Source of the DNA: a virus
Length of the DNA: 36,737 nucleotides
IMG/VR virus record: IMGVR_UViG_3300030098_002707
Span: 1 to 36,737 of that record
Strand: one strand, 5' to 3'
The number at the start of each line of letters is the position of its first letter. The first letter of the stretch is position 1. Of this stretch, positions 8,622 to 15,359 are shown one piece after another. The position numbers and the translations under genes were made by a program. The notes beneath the pieces were generated by a model. It made no database searches, had not been told where the DNA came from, and worked only from the letters and a program-made list of their open reading frames with translations.

Positions 8622-8642
8622 TTAACTAACAAGGAGTCAATA

Positions 8643-8855
8643 ATGGCCAAAGAAAAAAACAATGAACAAAAGCCAGTTTTGAATCTCGATGATAAGGAAT
8701 ATGTAATTGAGGATATGACAGATTATCAAAAGGCAATATTGGAAGACATAAATAATTACCAGATACAAATCAATAGGTTAGATAGATGGAAGGCTGGTCA
8801 AGTTCATGTTCTTCGTGAATCTTTAAAAGCGGAAAAAGTTGAAGTAGAAGTATGA
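8643..8855 (+). CDS. Small coiled-coil protein
   Basis: A 70-residue protein with an acidic centre and a predicted helix from 'MTDYQKAILEDINNYQIQIN' to the C terminus, which carries heptad-like spacing and could form a coiled coil. It is preceded by the same AACTAACAAGGAGT leader as the gene before it and overlaps the start of the next gene by 4 nt (ATGA). Probably a minor structural or assembly component; no family recognised. Confidence 0.55.
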   Translation: MAKEKNNEQKPVLNLDDKEYVIEDMTDYQKAILEDINNYQIQINRLDRWKAGQVHVLRESLKAEKVEVEV

Positions 8856-9301
8856 TTATAAGAAGGAGCAGTCAGGGTTATCGAATTAGGATTCATAGAA
8901 ATACAACCCCCGGTATAACTCGTGTAAAAACTTATCCAGATGGAACTAAGGAAACTCTGACTTATCCTTCGTCTTATGATTATTTTGTAGATGTAGATGG
9001 TGAAGTTGTTAAAAAGTCTAATAGTTTTAAGGTTATTGAAGAGTTTTATGTAGATGAATGTGCGAAGAAATATGATAATGGTCATGGTAGATTGCTTGTT
9101 GGTAAACATCACGTTGTTAATGGAGTAGCGACAAATCAGTCTGATTATCCTACGATGGACAATACTAAGGCCGAGATACAAGATTTTTATGATAAGAGAG
9201 GTATTTCTTATGGCTCCAGTGAAACAAAGTCAGAGCTTTTGACAAGGATTGTTTCTCAAACAAGTGGTGCTCAGGAAGTATCAAAACATGTAAGGACATG
9301 A
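8852..9301 (+). CDS. Virion-region protein with C-terminal HeH/SAP-like motif
   Basis: A 149-residue protein that starts at an ATGA overlap. The N-terminal ~65 residues are beta-type and basic. Residues about 108-133, 'TKAEIQDFYDKRGISY' followed by 'TKSELLTRI', match the pattern of the helix-extension-helix (HeH/LEM/SAP-like) motif that many phage structural proteins carry and that can bind DNA or protein. Function is not known; the motif assignment is by eye and the domain is only ~30 residues. Confidence 0.55.
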   Translation: MIIRRSSQGYRIRIHRNTTPGITRVKTYPDGTKETLTYPSSYDYFVDVDGEVVKKSNSFKVIEEFYVDECAKKYDNGHGRLLVGKHHVVNGVATNQSDYPTMDNTKAEIQDFYDKRGISYGSSETKSELLTRIVSQTSGAQEVSKHVRT

Positions 9302-9302
9302 T

Positions 9303-9494
9303 ATGGAAAAAATAATAGCAATATTAATGGTTTTTCTTTTCCTATCTGGTTCTGTTCCTTTGCTGTATTCAATGGATTTGGATAATAGAGCTGGAATGGA
9401 AGAAGTAAAGAAGAAAAAGAAAAAAGGCAAGAAAATCACTAAGGGTAAGAAAAAGAAAAAAGGGTTTTTTTCAAAAGTGTTTGGTTCTAAGTAA
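9303..9494 (+). CDS. Small exported or membrane protein with Lys-rich tail
   Basis: A 63-residue protein. Residues 4-20 are hydrophobic ('IIAILMVFLFLSGSVPLL'), a signal peptide or membrane anchor; the tail has two runs of lysines, so the C-terminal half is strongly basic. One base lies between the preceding stop and its ATG, and its stop overlaps the next ATG (TAATG). It could be a membrane-acting late protein (holin-like accessory) but nothing specific shows this. Confidence 0.6.
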   Translation: MEKIIAILMVFLFLSGSVPLLYSMDLDNRAGMEEVKKKKKKGKKITKGKKKKKGFFSKVFGSK

Positions 9495-9802
9495 TGAGTT
9501 TATACAAATACACTGAGAAAGAAGCATCTAATCTTTTAATAGGTCAGAATGGTTTTGATGTTATTGGAGAACACGATACTACTGTGGTTAATCCAGACAC
9601 AGGTTCTTGGATAGCAATACAAGCTCTCGGTAAGGATTCTAGTGGGACTACTGAATTTTTAAAAATAAAAGTTACTTGTAACATAGGTGATTCCATTGAT
9701 TCTTTTGTTAATCTAATTCCCGGTGAAATATTATATGGTAATTTTAGCGGAATTGTTAACCACACGGATTCTACAGCGGTATGCATAGCTTACAGAGGAT
9801 AA
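9494..9802 (+). CDS. Small beta-rich virion-region protein
   Basis: A 102-residue protein coupled to the previous gene by TAATG. It has alternating beta strands, including 'DVIGEHDTTVVNPDTGSWIA' and 'IKVTCNIGDSIDSFVNLIPG', typical of a small beta sandwich. Similar short proteins occur in tail/virion regions of aquatic phages. No motif gives a function; structural role inferred from position. Confidence 0.5.
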   Translation: MSLYKYTEKEASNLLIGQNGFDVIGEHDTTVVNPDTGSWIAIQALGKDSSGTTEFLKIKVTCNIGDSIDSFVNLIPGEILYGNFSGIVNHTDSTAVCIAYRG

Positions 9803-9823
9803 GAAGAACCGCTCGAATAAAAA

Positions 9824-9853
9824 GAAGGATTGCTTCGATGAAGAAGCTCCTTC
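9824..9853 (+). promoter_or_regulatory. Hairpin over the start of the 26-residue ORF
   Basis: GAAGGA-TT-GCTTC (9824-9836) pairs with GAAGC-TCCTTC (9843-9853) through an 11-bp stem with a two-base bulge and a 6-base loop. The AAGGA ribosome site and ATG (9838) of the short downstream ORF lie in the stem and loop. There is no following U tract, so it looks more like a translational control or RNA-processing element than a terminator. Confidence 0.45.
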
Positions 9854-9918
9854 CTTTAAAAGAAAAAGGGCTATGGGTTAAGATAAAAACTTTTATCATG
9901 AAGTTAATCAAGAAGTGA
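9838..9918 (+). CDS. Possible 26-residue basic peptide
   Basis: A short ATG ORF with AAGGA eight bases upstream. The peptide starts 'MKKLLPLKEKGLWVKIK' and ends 'MKLIKK'; it is amphipathic and very basic, as in small membrane-active peptides. Its stop overlaps a GTG (GTGA) that begins another short ORF. At this length chance cannot be excluded; the ribosome site and the fact that no other gene fills this stretch support it moderately. Confidence 0.35.
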   Translation: MKKLLPLKEKGLWVKIKTFIMKLIKK

Positions 9919-10034
9919 ACAAGACAATTAAAAAGTTGAAAAGTGGTGATTTTAAAGTACTATATGAAAACATTAGCAAATCTTATGATATTCCTATTCG
10001 TTATGTTTTTATTCACAAACCTGCTCGGCTGTGA
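9915..10034 (+). CDS. Possible 39-residue protein, GTG start
   Basis: Begins at a GTGA overlap with the preceding 26-residue ORF and contains 'IKKLKSGDFKVLYENI' and 'YDIPIRYVFIHKPARL'. It has no good ribosome site of its own, so it would depend on coupling. It overlaps, in another frame, the lipoprotein ORF that starts at 9964. Both may be translated, or only one is real. No family recognised. Confidence 0.3.
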   Translation: MNKTIKKLKSGDFKVLYENISKSYDIPIRYVFIHKPARL

Positions 10035-10071
10035 TGGTGGCTGGTCGGTATGCGGATGGGAGGTAAAGTAA
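9964..10071 (+). CDS. Tiny lipoprotein (35 residues)
   Basis: An ORF with a full lipoprotein signal: a Lys after the start Met, a long hydrophobic stretch (residues ~7-20, rich in F, L and M), then the lipobox LLGC at residues 20-23. The mature part after the Cys is only 13 residues (DGGWSVCGWEVK after Cys). A lipid anchor would place it in the outer or inner membrane. It could be an entry-exclusion factor or a spanin-like subunit, but it is far shorter than usual Rz1 proteins and no partner Rz is seen. The ribosome site is weak. Confidence 0.45.
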   Translation: MKTLANLMIFLFVMFLFTNLLGCDGGWSVCGWEVK

Positions 10072-10072
10072 A

Positions 10073-10198
10073 TTGAACGAGGCTAAGGAAAGTTTCGTTA
10101 GGAGTCAAGCTGTGCTTATGCTTGTAAGGAACGTGTCAAAAGCTGGCATTGAAAAAAGAATCATTAAAAGGTTCTTGAAGTGCGTAAAAGGCAAATGA
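10073..10198 (+). CDS. Possible 41-residue basic protein, TTG start
   Basis: A strong GGGAGGT ribosome site (10058-10064) precedes a TTG at 10073. The protein is helical and basic: 'NEAKESFVRSQAVLMLVRN' then 'GIEKRIIKRFLKCVKGK'. Its stop TGA overlaps the ATGATG start region of the next gene. The ribosome site and tight packing between the lipoprotein ORF and the next membrane-protein gene support it, despite the rare start codon. Confidence 0.45.
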   Translation: MNEAKESFVRSQAVLMLVRNVSKAGIEKRIIKRFLKCVKGK

Positions 10199-10527
10199 TG
10201 GATACTACTGCTTTATTAGATGCCTATGGAACCTTGGGGGCAACGGGGATGATTTCGTTGTTATTTGGCTTCATGATAACAAATTTAATTAAATCTCAGT
10301 CAGCACAAAATGAAAGTCTTGATAAGATTTCAGTTGATATTGCAAAGGCAGAAGGTACTACAAACAATGTTGAAGGAATACTTTTAAAATTACTTGATAG
10401 AATACAACGTGAGTCGGAACAGCAAAATGATGAAAGGAATAGGCGGCACGAATCCATGATGAAAGAAATAGATGACCTGAGTGACAAGGTAAGTTATTTA
10501 TCTGGAAGAATCAATGGCAGGAATTAA
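10198..10527 (+). CDS. Membrane protein with coiled-coil tail (holin/XhlA-like)
   Basis: A 109-residue protein from ATG 10198 (ATG 10195 and GTG 10180 are alternatives; AAAAGG at 10186-10191 favours 10198). Residues ~11-33 form one membrane segment ('GTLGATGMISLLFGFMITNL'), followed by a long heptad-type polar helix ('EGILLKLLDRIQRESEQQND'). One N-terminal membrane segment plus coiled coil is the layout of small phage lysis/hemolysin-XhlA-type or membrane-anchoring proteins. It begins a run of three such genes. No endolysin is next to it. Confidence 0.55.
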   Translation: MDTTALLDAYGTLGATGMISLLFGFMITNLIKSQSAQNESLDKISVDIAKAEGTTNNVEGILLKLLDRIQRESEQQNDERNRRHESMMKEIDDLSDKVSYLSGRINGRN

Positions 10528-10696
10528 AATAGATTTGAAATTCGCATTTAATATTTTAAGTCTGGTTGGAGCATTGATATATGGGTGGTATCAGATGGAG
10601 ATGAGAATAGCGACAATAGAAATGAAAATAGAAAATTATGACAAAGTCTCTAAATTGAGAGATGAAATTACAGAGCTTAGAAGTGTCAAAAGATAA
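10514..10696 (+). CDS. Small membrane protein with coiled coil
   Basis: A 60-residue protein overlapping the previous gene by 14 nt. One membrane segment near the N terminus ('FAFNILSLVGALIYGWYQM') is followed by a charged helix with heptad spacing ('IATIEMKIENYDKVSKLRDE'). The same membrane-then-coil layout as its neighbour suggests they work together, perhaps as hetero-oligomeric membrane components in lysis or DNA entry. Confidence 0.5.
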   Translation: MAGIKIDLKFAFNILSLVGALIYGWYQMEMRIATIEMKIENYDKVSKLRDEITELRSVKR

Positions 10697-10898
10697 AGAC
10701 ATATATGGAATGATGGTAAAGTTTGACGAGCGTCAAAGAACCATATTTAACATGTTGGCAAGGGTGGAAAAACATTTGGAAAAACTAAATGGAAAAGTTG
10801 CTCAACACGAAACTGATCTTGCTAAGATGCAAGTTTGGGGTACGGTTGCAGTGGTTTCTTTTCCAATAATCGTAAACGTAATAATGAGGATAATATAA
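10662..10898 (+). CDS. Coiled-coil protein with C-terminal membrane segment
   Basis: A 78-residue protein if started at ATG 10662, or 71 residues from the in-frame GTG at 10683, which would shorten the 35-nt overlap with the previous gene. A polar coiled-coil region ('LARVEKHLEKLNGKVAQHET') is followed by a C-terminal membrane segment ('VWGTVAVVSFPIIVNVIMRI'). The order is the reverse of the two preceding proteins, so coils could pair while both ends sit in a membrane. Ends at a TAATG overlap with the next gene. Confidence 0.5.
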   Translation: MKLQSLEVSKDKDIYGMMVKFDERQRTIFNMLARVEKHLEKLNGKVAQHETDLAKMQVWGTVAVVSFPIIVNVIMRII

Positions 10899-11122
10899 TG
10901 GACATTAAATCAATGTTAGTTAAGCTTGCAGAAGCTCAAGCAGAGAAGTTACAAGAAGAAGCGATGGATCATATCACTTCAGATGACTTTAATAAGATGC
11001 TTGCTACTAAAATAAATGAAAAAGTAAATCTTCCATGGATCAATGAAGAGAAAGAACAAGAGCTTTTTGAAAAGTTGGTAGATGTAATGACAGACATGTT
11101 GAAAGGCGTTTTTAAGAAGTAG
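10898..11122 (+). CDS. Small acidic helical protein
   Basis: Starting at the ATG at 10898 (TAATG overlap, AGGA just upstream) gives 74 residues; an upstream in-frame extension to 10835 would run inside the preceding gene and is unlikely. The protein is highly helical and charged ('LVKLAEAQAEKLQEEAMDHI') and ends with a basic 'GVFKK'. It has no membrane segment. It follows the three membrane/coil genes and may be part of the same small complex. Confidence 0.5.
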   Translation: MDIKSMLVKLAEAQAEKLQEEAMDHITSDDFNKMLATKINEKVNLPWINEEKEQELFEKLVDVMTDMLKGVFKK

Positions 11123-11127
11123 TCATA

Positions 11128-11523
11128 ATGCCTAAAAGATTATATACAATTCGAGACTGGTCTGGTGGAATGAATAACAGAAGAGATCCTAGGGATCTTT
11201 CTGATAATGAGTTTTCATACATTATAAACATGTCTATTGATTCGCTTGGTAAGTTAAAAACCGTTGGTGGTTTGTATTCTAACTTAGCTGACTCTGATGG
11301 TGACACATCTAGTTCTCCACTAACTCAATACATAGTAAATAGAACTGCTGGGATAAGTGGAGCTGGTGGATATGGATTGTTTTATTTTGAGTCAGATCAT
11401 AGCGGGTCTTCTGAGCAGGTTTTAACTGACTTGACAATCGGAACCAGTAATGGTAATATTAGCTTCGTTCAAGTAAAGTCTACTACAGACACACCTGCTA
11501 ACGACCCCCTACTTCCAATATAG
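11128..11523 (+). CDS. N-terminal fragment of P22-gp10-like virion protein
   Basis: A 131-residue protein with 'YTIRDWSGGMNNRRDPRDL' and 'GKLKTVGGLYSN' at the start, typical of the N terminus of P22-gp10-like or similar tail/stabilisation proteins. It ends at a TAG (11521-11523) and the next 1035-residue ORF continues in the same reading frame after only three codons. The natural protein is probably one chain of about 1170 residues; here it is split or read through. A weak ribosome site precedes ATG 11128. Confidence 0.6.
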   Translation: MPKRLYTIRDWSGGMNNRRDPRDLSDNEFSYIINMSIDSLGKLKTVGGLYSNLADSDGDTSSSPLTQYIVNRTAGISGAGGYGLFYFESDHSGSSEQVLTDLTIGTSNGNISFVQVKSTTDTPANDPLLPI

Positions 11524-11532
11524 GATACAGGA

Positions 11533-14500
11533 ATGGCTACACCCTCACAGAATTACATGTTGTTAAAAGGCGGTACGAATAGTTCTAACAGTACTATTTA
11601 TACTTCTGATGATTCTAATACTCAAAATGCTATTAAGATTGGTGATACTATTAAAATAACTGGTACCGCTAATAATAATGGAGTATTTACAGTAACTGAC
11701 ATCACAACCGATGGAACCGCTCTTGGTAGCAATGGCGATGTTTATTATTCCTTAAAGGGTGCGGCAATAGCGAATGAGTCAAGCAATACAGATAGAAACC
11801 TTGAGATAGAAGTCGTAAGGGCACCGGGTGATAAATTAGTAGCCCTTGGAGATGTGGACAATACTGGAAACATAGATGTTTGGTCAAATAACAATACCAC
11901 TGATTATGTTGGAACAAGTCCGGGTAGTGCAGATGGCTGGACTATATCAGCGATAAGCCCAACATTGGATGGCGATGATGCTAAATACATTTATCATTTT
12001 ATAGATGAGGCATTAAGGGTTTGTAATATTAACGAACAGAATACAAGCATCATAAAGTGGTATGGGTATATTCAAAGACAGCAATTCAGTCATAAATATG
12101 GCTTGACTTTTTCTGGTTGGCAAGAGCATCCTAATACGTTAGCTCCTCCAAAAATAGCAACTGATGTTACGTTTTGCTATGTAAACTCTCCTGCTGTTGG
12201 AGCCAGCGGTGGTACAAACCCCACTCTTGGAGATGATCCTCATGCCAACGATGAAGCAACAAATTATTACAGTGAGTCTAGAGGCGTTGCTAGGGCAAAG
12301 AAAACCAGTACTAGCGATCTAAGAATTAAAGCCGATAATGGGAATATGGCTGACATGCTTTCAGATACTCAAAAGGCTTTTTTACTTGATGTCTTAAATG
12401 ACAATGACAGTCTTTTTGATTTTGGTGGAAACACATCTGATGGTGATGGCAATATGGAGGATGTTGTATCAAAAGGTTTTATATGTACTAATTCTGGTTT
12501 TGTTGTTAATAGCGGTGCTGGAAGATTAACAAATTCTACTAATAATAAAGGAACAGCGTATTTAAGATTCATAACGGAAATCGGTAAAAAGTATCAGGTA
12601 GGATTTGACTTACTTAGTAGTAGCAATGCTAACGGTAGTGTTTCTTTAAGTGCTAGTACTACTTACGGATCCGCTACGTCTGGGGCGATTAGCTCAAGCG
12701 GTGTTGAGAATTGTACCTTAACCTCATCGTTCACTGCAACAGCAACCACTTCTTATTTACACCTAAGAGTTGAATCTAACACAAATACCGAATATGCAGA
12801 CTTTGACAATCTTACAATAAGGAAAATAGATCAGTTTGTTTTTGAAGATACTAACCCAACAGATGTGCTAGATCAGTGTACTGTAGGCGAGGTGATAACA
12901 ATAGACGAGGCACTTGGTACTTTTCCGAAAGAATTTTTATTTTGTACTAGGATTTCTGGTGGTGCTGGAGGGCCAATGAGTTATTCAAGGGCTTATGGTG
13001 GGAAATTAACTGGTACTGCACCAGATGTTTATGCTCAAGATGATACACCAATTATTGAAAGAGGATTAGGTTTTAACATCGGAGTGACAGATGGAACAGC
13101 AACGGGGTCTTGGGAGGCTGGCACATATGAATTTTATCAAACATTCGTTTATGAAAATCATCAAGAGTCCTTACCTTTGCAAATGGGAGATGGGGATGAT
13201 GGTTCAAACTTAGCCGCTGGGACACACGAGTCATCTGGTAATTTAGCATTGAGGGTTTCAGTATATGCTGATGTTGCGTATAGTGGTAGAGTTGTAGGTG
13301 GGAGGATTTATACAAGATTAAGCGGCACTGATAATGAATTAATATTATTAGTTGATATTGACATTGTTAAAGGCGTAAGAACAACTATTGACGGTGATCA
13401 CGTTCCTTGGCAATATGAGACTGGAAAAGGATATTATGTTGTTGGCGATGCTAGTGGAAATTCATCAAGGCCCAATATCGATACATACAATACTATAAAT
13501 GGATATAGCCCAGAAGCACATTTTAATGCGTTAGGCGGTAGGAATGAAAGTTATAAATGTTCTGTGGTTGCTAACCGTAGAGCCTTTATTGCCAATGTTA
13601 AGTTAAAAGGGGCAAACATAGAGTTGCAGAAATACGGTGATAGAATCATGTATAGTGAAATTAATAAATTTGATACATTCTTACCTCACAACTTTATAGA
13701 TGTTTCTAAGGGTGACTATGGAGAATACACAGCATTAGAGTCTTTTGCTGATAGGTTATTGGCCTTTAAACATAATTTAGTACATGTAATAAACATAGCA
13801 AGTCCTAGTGTGGCAAATTGGTATTTAGAAGATACTATAAGGTATTACGGGGTTAATCATCAGTTTAGCGTTGCAAAAACAAACAATGGAATAGCTTGGG
13901 TTTCAGACGATGGATGCTATTTATACGATGGTCAATCCGTTAGGAACTTGATAGATAGGAAATTAGCGGTAAGTCAAGCATCATATACTGGCACAAGTGT
14001 AACTTGGCAAGATTGGTATAGAGGAACAGCGTTTTTAAAAGATGTAATGCTTGGTTACGATGCAATGAGTAATTCTTTGGTGATGTTACGAAGTCCTTCT
14101 GATGGAACAAATAATTCAAATACCGGATGGATATATGACTTTGATACAAGAGGATGGGTATATCACGATGCAATATTTACCAATGATAAAAGCTATACGA
14201 ATTTTACCACAGATTGGAATAATAATTTAACAGTTGGGCAAGAGGGTAGCAGTAGCGATATTGAGTTTAAAAAGTTTTTACCTGTTTCAAAAACAGCAAC
14301 AGGTCAAGAATTTGTAACAAGAGACATTGATTTTAATGAACCCGGATTAGTGAAAAAGATATATAAGGTAATTGTTACGTACAAATCAGATGGTGCTGAA
14401 ACAACTCCTTTCTCTTATGCTGTTGATGGTAAACAAAATTTTTCAGGAGATGGTGGTGGTACATTTACTGGCAATCTTGTAGATACCAGTAATAAATGGG

Positions 14501-14640
14501 ATGTGGTGACCTTGACACCTTCTTCAATTATATCATGCCAAAGCATTCAAATAAAGTTTGATGCTCCTAGTACAGGTATATTTGAAATTAACGACATGTC
14601 AATTCAATACAGAGTACTTGGGGTTAAAGAGGTCACGTAA
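11533..14640 (+). CDS. Large P22-gp10-like tail/virion protein, main part
   Basis: A 1035-residue beta-rich protein. The N terminus holds 'IGDTIKITGTANNNGVFTV', a small inserted beta domain. Later blocks include 'ALRVCNINEQNTSIIKWYGY', 'YTALESFADRLLAFKHNLVH', and 'NNGIAWVSDDGCYLYDGQSV', which resemble beta-propeller blades of stabilisation-type (P22 gp10-like, T7 gp12-like) tail proteins that close the tail tip. It lies in frame with the 131-residue ORF before it, separated by TAG GAT ACA GGA. AGGA at 11522-11525 offers an independent start seven bases away. Coupled to the next gene by TAATG. Confidence 0.65.
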   Translation: MATPSQNYMLLKGGTNSSNSTIYTSDDSNTQNAIKIGDTIKITGTANNNGVFTVTDITTDGTALGSNGDVYYSLKGAAIANESSNTDRNLEIEVVRAPGDKLVALGDVDNTGNIDVWSNNNTTDYVGTSPGSADGWTISAISPTLDGDDAKYIYHFIDEALRVCNINEQNTSIIKWYGYIQRQQFSHKYGLTFSGWQEHPNTLAPPKIATDVTFCYVNSPAVGASGGTNPTLGDDPHANDEATNYYSESRGVARAKKTSTSDLRIKADNGNMADMLSDTQKAFLLDVLNDNDSLFDFGGNTSDGDGNMEDVVSKGFICTNSGFVVNSGAGRLTNSTNNKGTAYLRFITEIGKKYQVGFDLLSSSNANGSVSLSASTTYGSATSGAISSSGVENCTLTSSFTATATTSYLHLRVESNTNTEYADFDNLTIRKIDQFVFEDTNPTDVLDQCTVGEVITIDEALGTFPKEFLFCTRISGGAGGPMSYSRAYGGKLTGTAPDVYAQDDTPIIERGLGFNIGVTDGTATGSWEAGTYEFYQTFVYENHQESLPLQMGDGDDGSNLAAGTHESSGNLALRVSVYADVAYSGRVVGGRIYTRLSGTDNELILLVDIDIVKGVRTTIDGDHVPWQYETGKGYYVVGDASGNSSRPNIDTYNTINGYSPEAHFNALGGRNESYKCSVVANRRAFIANVKLKGANIELQKYGDRIMYSEINKFDTFLPHNFIDVSKGDYGEYTALESFADRLLAFKHNLVHVINIASPSVANWYLEDTIRYYGVNHQFSVAKTNNGIAWVSDDGCYLYDGQSVRNLIDRKLAVSQASYTGTSVTWQDWYRGTAFLKDVMLGYDAMSNSLVMLRSPSDGTNNSNTGWIYDFDTRGWVYHDAIFTNDKSYTNFTTDWNNNLTVGQEGSSSDIEFKKFLPVSKTATGQEFVTRDIDFNEPGLVKKIYKVIVTYKSDGAETTPFSYAVDGKQNFSGDGGGTFTGNLVDTSNKWDVVTLTPSSIISCQSIQIKFDAPSTGIFEINDMSIQYRVLGVKEVT

Positions 14641-15329
14641 TGCCTTTAAGTGATAGAGACATAAGAAAGGTAATTAATACCAAGGAAGCTTCAATGGAGT
14701 TTGATGGCATTCCTTCCTTAAACGGAATGCTTGAAGGGCAAACAGCCATACAAAAAAAATCTAATACTCAGTTAGCGATTTACAAAAAGAAATTTGGAAA
14801 GATATGGAAGTCATACATGTCTGCAAATGGAAATCAAGTTGTTGATGAAGAGCTTACCACGAGAATATTAAAATATACTAATAAATTCATAGATTATAGA
14901 TTATTTAAACATAGTTTTACTGATGACTTGCCGAATACTAAAATATATGTTCCTTGGCAAGGCCCAGCAGAGCAAGCTACATTACTTGAGCCTAGGAGTG
15001 GTTATTTGTCTCCTTTTAAGATGACTTGTCATAAAATATTTTTTAGGACTCCAGCTATTGACACTGTTGCTACGGATATCGTTTTTGGAATAGATAAGAT
15101 AGATAGTGGAGATACTACAATAGATTCAATATGTACTTACGATGCTACTGCTAACTGGAGTAGCAATTCTAATTTTATTATTTATGAGTCAGATTGGAGC
15201 AGTGCTCCGATAGTGGAGTCTGGAGATTTGGTTGGGATAAGTATTCAAGCTGATAACACAAATATTGTTACTTCTGAAAAACATTTTCATATGACATCAT
15301 TATGGAGAACAGAGGTAGAAATAGGATGA
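14640..15329 (+). CDS. Virion protein, probable tail component
   Basis: A 229-residue protein coupled to the preceding large gene by a TAATG overlap. The N-terminal ~85 residues are helical and charged. The C-terminal half is beta-rich, with 'IYVPWQGPAEQATLLEPRSG' and 'YLSPFKMTCHKIFFRTP', blocks often found in aquatic phage tail proteins that follow the gp10-like gene. It probably sits on the tail or fibre assembly. Specific function unknown. Confidence 0.5.
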   Translation: MPLSDRDIRKVINTKEASMEFDGIPSLNGMLEGQTAIQKKSNTQLAIYKKKFGKIWKSYMSANGNQVVDEELTTRILKYTNKFIDYRLFKHSFTDDLPNTKIYVPWQGPAEQATLLEPRSGYLSPFKMTCHKIFFRTPAIDTVATDIVFGIDKIDSGDTTIDSICTYDATANWSSNSNFIIYESDWSSAPIVESGDLVGISIQADNTNIVTSEKHFHMTSLWRTEVEIG

Positions 15330-15359
15330 AAAATTTATTAAATTCAAAGGAATCATACC

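Noticed and set aside
11521-11523. Genome-wide TAG recoding to an amino acid
   Set aside because: Several other genes end at TAG (698, 3703, 11122, 31387, 31982) with well-placed next genes, so TAG is a working stop.
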